From an uncultured Victivallales bacterium (GTDB taxonomy: Bacteria; Verrucomicrobiota; Lentisphaeria; Oligosphaerales; JAFGRS01), in NCBI GenBank assembly GCA_903834675.1, contig CAILKC010000322.1, forward strand, positions 1 through 8,204: a DNA stretch of 8,204 bases. Direction: 5' to 3'. Below the pieces are notes generated by a model, which searched no databases, was not told the origin of the DNA, and was given only the letters and a program-made list of their open reading frames with translations. The position numbers and the translations under genes are program-made. Within the stretch, counting starts at the first letter, position 1; every line of letters starts with the position of its first letter. Of this stretch, positions 6,401 to 8,204 are shown piece after piece.

Positions 6401-7243
6401 TCACTGGCCGATGAGCGCCAGGATATTCTCCCGGTCGATCTTCTGTCGCAGCTCGCCGGGGACCTGCAGCGCCTCGTAGAAGCGCTCGTAGAACTCGATG
6501 TAGGGCAGGTACTCGTACTGTTTGGGCACAAAGTGCGTCGTATCGCTGGCGAAGCACAACTTGCCGACGGCGACGGTATCGAGTCGGCCGTTGGGCGCGA
6601 ATATCTCCCGCCACATGGCGAGCGAGCGCCGATAGGCGGTGCCTCCCGAGAAATCGGCGTAGATATTCGGGTGGCTGGAGATCATCTTCCAGGCCTCTTC
6701 CCACCACGGATTGCCGAAGTGGGCCATCAGAATCTTCAGGTCGGGAAAGGCGCGCGCAATCCGGTCCACTGCCGCCGGACGCATGTGCGTGATGTCGACG
6801 TAGTCCGCCCGACCCAAAGCGCTGCCCGGCGTGAACAACGCGTCCGCCAGGTAGCCGGTATGAAACACCGCCAGGGCGCGGCGGTTGCGGATGACCTCGT
6901 ACAGCGGCAAGTAGCGGTTGTCGCCGTACGAATGCATGGGCGCGATGAACTTGATCCCGGCGGCGCCGCGAGCCAGCAGCCGGTCGATGTCCGTCGGCGT
7001 GAGCGTGTCAGGGTCCACCATCGGGATCGGCACGACGAAGTCCGGGAACCACGCCTGCATCTGGAAGACGCCTTCGGACGGATCCAGAAGCAGGACGCGC
7101 TCGACGCCGCGCTCGCGGTGCTGCCGGACCAGCTCCTGAGCATCCCATTCCCCCGGTCTCCAGGCCGCCGAGACCGGCGGGCGAAACCGGCCTTGGGCAT
7201 CCCGTGAGGCGTTCATGGCGTGCGAGTGAGCATCAATGCGCAT
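6401..7243 (-). CDS. Amidohydrolase-2 family metal-dependent hydrolase
   Basis: The 280-residue protein reads as a complete amidohydrolase of the PF04909 (ACMSD-like) type, a TIM-barrel hydrolase or decarboxylase with one or two metal ions. Metal-binding and catalytic positions are visible: DAHSH (4-8, HxH motif), GIKF with K98, FHTGY with H128, LMAHFGNPWW with H175, and FASDTTHF with catalytic D234. Length is normal and no signal peptide is present, so it is cytoplasmic. GAAGGA at 7253-7258 on the minus strand lies 9 nt before the ATG and supports the start. Characterised relatives act on small cyclic acids, lactones or decarboxylation substrates, and the substrate here is unknown. It lies 75 bp downstream of the DUF3750 gene on the same strand and converges on hicAB. 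Shared transcription with DUF3750 is possible but not shown. Confidence 0.92.
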   Translation of the reverse strand: MRIDAHSHAMNASRDAQGRFRPPVSAAWRPGEWDAQELVRQHRERGVERVLLLDPSEGVFQMQAWFPDFVVPIPMVDPDTLTPTDIDRLLARGAAGIKFIAPMHSYGDNRYLPLYEVIRNRRALAVFHTGYLADALFTPGSALGRADYVDITHMRPAAVDRIARAFPDLKILMAHFGNPWWEEAWKMISSHPNIYADFSGGTAYRRSLAMWREIFAPNGRLDTVAVGKLCFASDTTHFVPKQYEYLPYIEFYERFYEALQVPGELRQKIDRENILALIGQ

Positions 7244-7318
7244 GGGGCCGGTTCCTTCTTCTACGGTGCGGGCGTGGCGTCAACCAGGATGAGGCGTGAG
7301 GCACAGGACGGATCAGGC

Positions 7319-7864
7319 TCAGCGCTTCTTCGAGCTCGCGTAGCCACTGCCAATGGCGGAGAACGGCAGCTTCAGGCCGAGTTCGGGGACCTCTTTCGCG
7401 ATCCAGGCCGTGAAGGTATTGCTGTTGGGTCCGGGGAAGGCGGTGTAGGTATCGGGCCACGGGTAGCTCTTCGCGGCCTTATCGACCGCCGCGATCAACC
7501 CGTCCACACCTTCGCCACGGAACCCTCTGAGCAGGCGCGGCCTTTCGCCATACCAGTAGCGGTCGGGCAGATCTTTCTCAATGCGCAGAGCGGGCAAGCC
7601 CCGGTGCTGCCGCCAGCCGATGACCTCGTAGACGGTATAGGAGGCAGCGTTGGTCGGTTTGACGGCAATCCAGGTGTGAATGGCGAACCAGCCTCGCCAC
7701 CCCCAGGCCGAAGCCCCGTAGACCTGCAGAACGGCCTCCCGGGTCACCACCGGGTCCGGGGCCATCCCGGCAGGCTCGCGACTTGCCGTGCGCCAGTCCT
7801 TGGAGGAACAGCCCGCCAAAAACCACGTGACGCACAGCACCGGAACGGCCATTCGGGGGTCCAT
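7319..7864 (-). CDS. DUF3750 domain lipoprotein
   Basis: This 181-residue protein begins with a hydrophobic segment ending in the lipobox LAGC (16-19), so C19 is the likely lipidated cysteine. Serine at +2 favours the outer membrane in diderms. The remainder matches DUF3750: VQVYGA-x-AWGWRG pattern at about 47-58, FAIHTWIAVKP (60-70, H63), YTVYEVIGW (76-84), RYWYGERP (102-109) and FPGPNSNTFTAWIAKEVPEL (143-162). The family's function is unknown. The conserved HTW and PNSNTF motifs suggest a catalytic or binding site, but this is inference. AGGAGA at 7871-7876, 6 nt before the ATG, fixes the start. A GTTGA/TCAAC palindrome lies about 40 bp upstream of the start codon. The amidohydrolase gene follows 75 bp downstream. 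Confidence 0.9.
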   Translation of the reverse strand: MDPRMAVPVLCVTWFLAGCSSKDWRTASREPAGMAPDPVVTREAVLQVYGASAWGWRGWFAIHTWIAVKPTNAASYTVYEVIGWRQHRGLPALRIEKDLPDRYWYGERPRLLRGFRGEGVDGLIAAVDKAAKSYPWPDTYTAFPGPNSNTFTAWIAKEVPELGLKLPFSAIGSGYASSKKR

Positions 7865-7902
7865 TCTGCTTCTCCTGTCGGCGGCATTCCGGCGCTAAGG
7901 AA

Positions 7903-7918
7903 GTTGATACCTGTCAAC
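7903..7918. promoter_or_regulatory. Candidate operator / -35 region upstream of the DUF3750 gene
   Basis: GTTGATACCTGTCAAC has 5-bp inverted arms GTTGA and TCAAC, with one further symmetric pair inside. On the minus strand it contains TTGACA (7917-7912), a consensus -35 box, about 48 bp before the DUF3750 start codon. No good -10 hexamer stands 16-18 bp downstream, so the promoter call is weak. A repressor site overlapping the -35 box is possible. Confidence 0.3.
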
Positions 7919-8023
7919 GTACCGCGAGATGCGCGTTGTCGCCTCGGCTTCCCCACTTCGAGCTCGAGTTTCACAGGAGACGGCCTCAATGAGGGGCGCG
8001 AAACCGGCGAAACCGCTGCGGCG

Positions 8024-8073
8024 GGCTGAACCCTTGTATGAGACTTGCCGCAACCTCGTACGACACCAGGCGC
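8024..8073 (-). repeat. 50-bp dispersed repeat, right (inverted) copy
   Basis: The reverse complement of this stretch agrees with 329-378 at 45 of 50 positions without gaps. It includes GAGACTTGCCGC at 8040-8051, identical to the left end of the palindromic element at 181-192; the shared match there is 14 bp, 179-192 with 8038-8051. It is followed on the plus strand by a different hairpin (8064-8090) instead of the long palindrome seen at the left copy, so only the 50-bp end module is common to both sites. Confidence 0.88.
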
Positions 8074-8090
8074 CCCTTTGGGCCTTGGTG
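8064..8090. repeat. Imperfect hairpin next to the right repeat copy
   Basis: CACCA (8064-8068) pairs with TGGTG (8086-8090), and GCCC (8072-8075) pairs with GGGC (8080-8083). The two helices are separated by a small internal loop and the apical loop is CTTT. It overlaps the end of the 50-bp repeat and is probably part of the same element. No downstream T-run is present, so a terminator role is not supported. Confidence 0.5.
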
Positions 8091-8126
8091 CCCGATTTCA
8101 GCGCCGTAGGTGCGGCCATCCCTCAG

Positions 8127-8145
8127 CCCAGCCCAGCGGGCTGGG
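8127..8145. repeat. Strong GC hairpin
   Basis: CCCAGCCC (8127-8134) and GGGCTGGG (8138-8145) form a perfect 8-bp stem around a 3-nt loop, AGC. There is no T-run. It lies in a non-coding stretch with a second hairpin 22 bp away and is likely part of a palindromic repeat unit. Confidence 0.6.
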
Positions 8146-8167
8146 TAAACAGGTTCCATCTGCCCGA

Positions 8168-8180
8168 GCCCCGAAGGGGC
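8168..8180. repeat. Small GC hairpin with GAA loop
   Basis: GCCCC (8168-8172) and GGGGC (8176-8180) form a 5-bp stem around GAA. The surrounding sequence resembles short interspersed GC hairpin repeats of other bacterial genomes, but only one copy is visible in this window. Confidence 0.5.
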
Positions 8181-8204
8181 GCAATAGCCCCCCGCCTCAA
8201 TCCC

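Larger units (their letters stand above)
7865..8204. other. Non-coding spacer with repeats and hairpins
   Basis: No credible gene was found here; the ORFs that cross it have no family features. It contains the ribosome binding site of the DUF3750 gene, a symmetric site at 7903-7918, the second 50-bp repeat copy at 8024-8073, and three hairpins between 8064 and 8180. The arrangement mirrors the left spacer, where the same repeat sits next to a palindromic element. The element may continue past the window edge. Confidence 0.6.

Noticed and set aside
6533..7207. Plus-strand ORF of 224 codons
   Set aside because: It is antisense to the amidohydrolase, whose metal-ligand motifs are all in order.
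7220..8029. Plus-strand ORF of 269 codons
   Set aside because: It runs opposite the DUF3750 lipoprotein, which has a lipobox, a ribosome binding site and family motifs; the plus frame has none.

Overview
The window is GC-rich bacterial DNA, probably an environmental member of the Planctomycetota/Verrucomicrobiota/Lentisphaerota group. That placement is an inference. It rests on the gene repertoire (a URO-D-like protein, a secreted DUF4838 protein and a ceramidase-like hydrolase in a row, then a stand-alone amidohydrolase-2 protein), on the high GC, and on GC-rich palindromic repeats in the spacers. No rRNA, tRNA or CRISPR array was seen.

Layout. Positions 2-97 hold the last codons of a sensor histidine kinase. 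Positions 98-554 are a non-coding spacer with a 14-bp tandem repeat, a GC-rich MITE/REP-like palindromic element and one copy of a 50-bp dispersed repeat. Positions 555-5764 carry three co-directional, closely spaced plus-strand genes with good ribosome binding sites: a uroporphyrinogen-decarboxylase-fold protein, an exported DUF4838 protein with a C-terminal jelly-roll-like module, and a neutral/alkaline-ceramidase-like hydrolase. Positions 5841-6286 hold a complete, one-base-overlapping hicA-hicB toxin-antitoxin pair. On the minus strand, converging on hicAB, lie a DUF3750 lipoprotein (7864-7319) and an amidohydrolase-2 metal-dependent hydrolase (7243-6401). Positions 7865-8204 are non-coding again and hold the second copy of the 50-bp repeat in inverted orientation, plus several hairpins.

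Function. The 555-5764 block looks like a small catabolic operon. The exported DUF4838 protein (related by its N-terminal domain to glycoside-hydrolase accessory domains) would act outside the cytoplasm, and the URO-D-like and ceramidase-like proteins lack signal peptides and would act inside. The substrate cannot be read from the sequence. The hicAB pair and the inverted repeats mark this as accessory, rearrangement-prone DNA. The most unusual signal is the pair of 45/50-identical repeats in opposite orientation at positions 329-378 and 8024-8073, which bracket every complete gene in the window.
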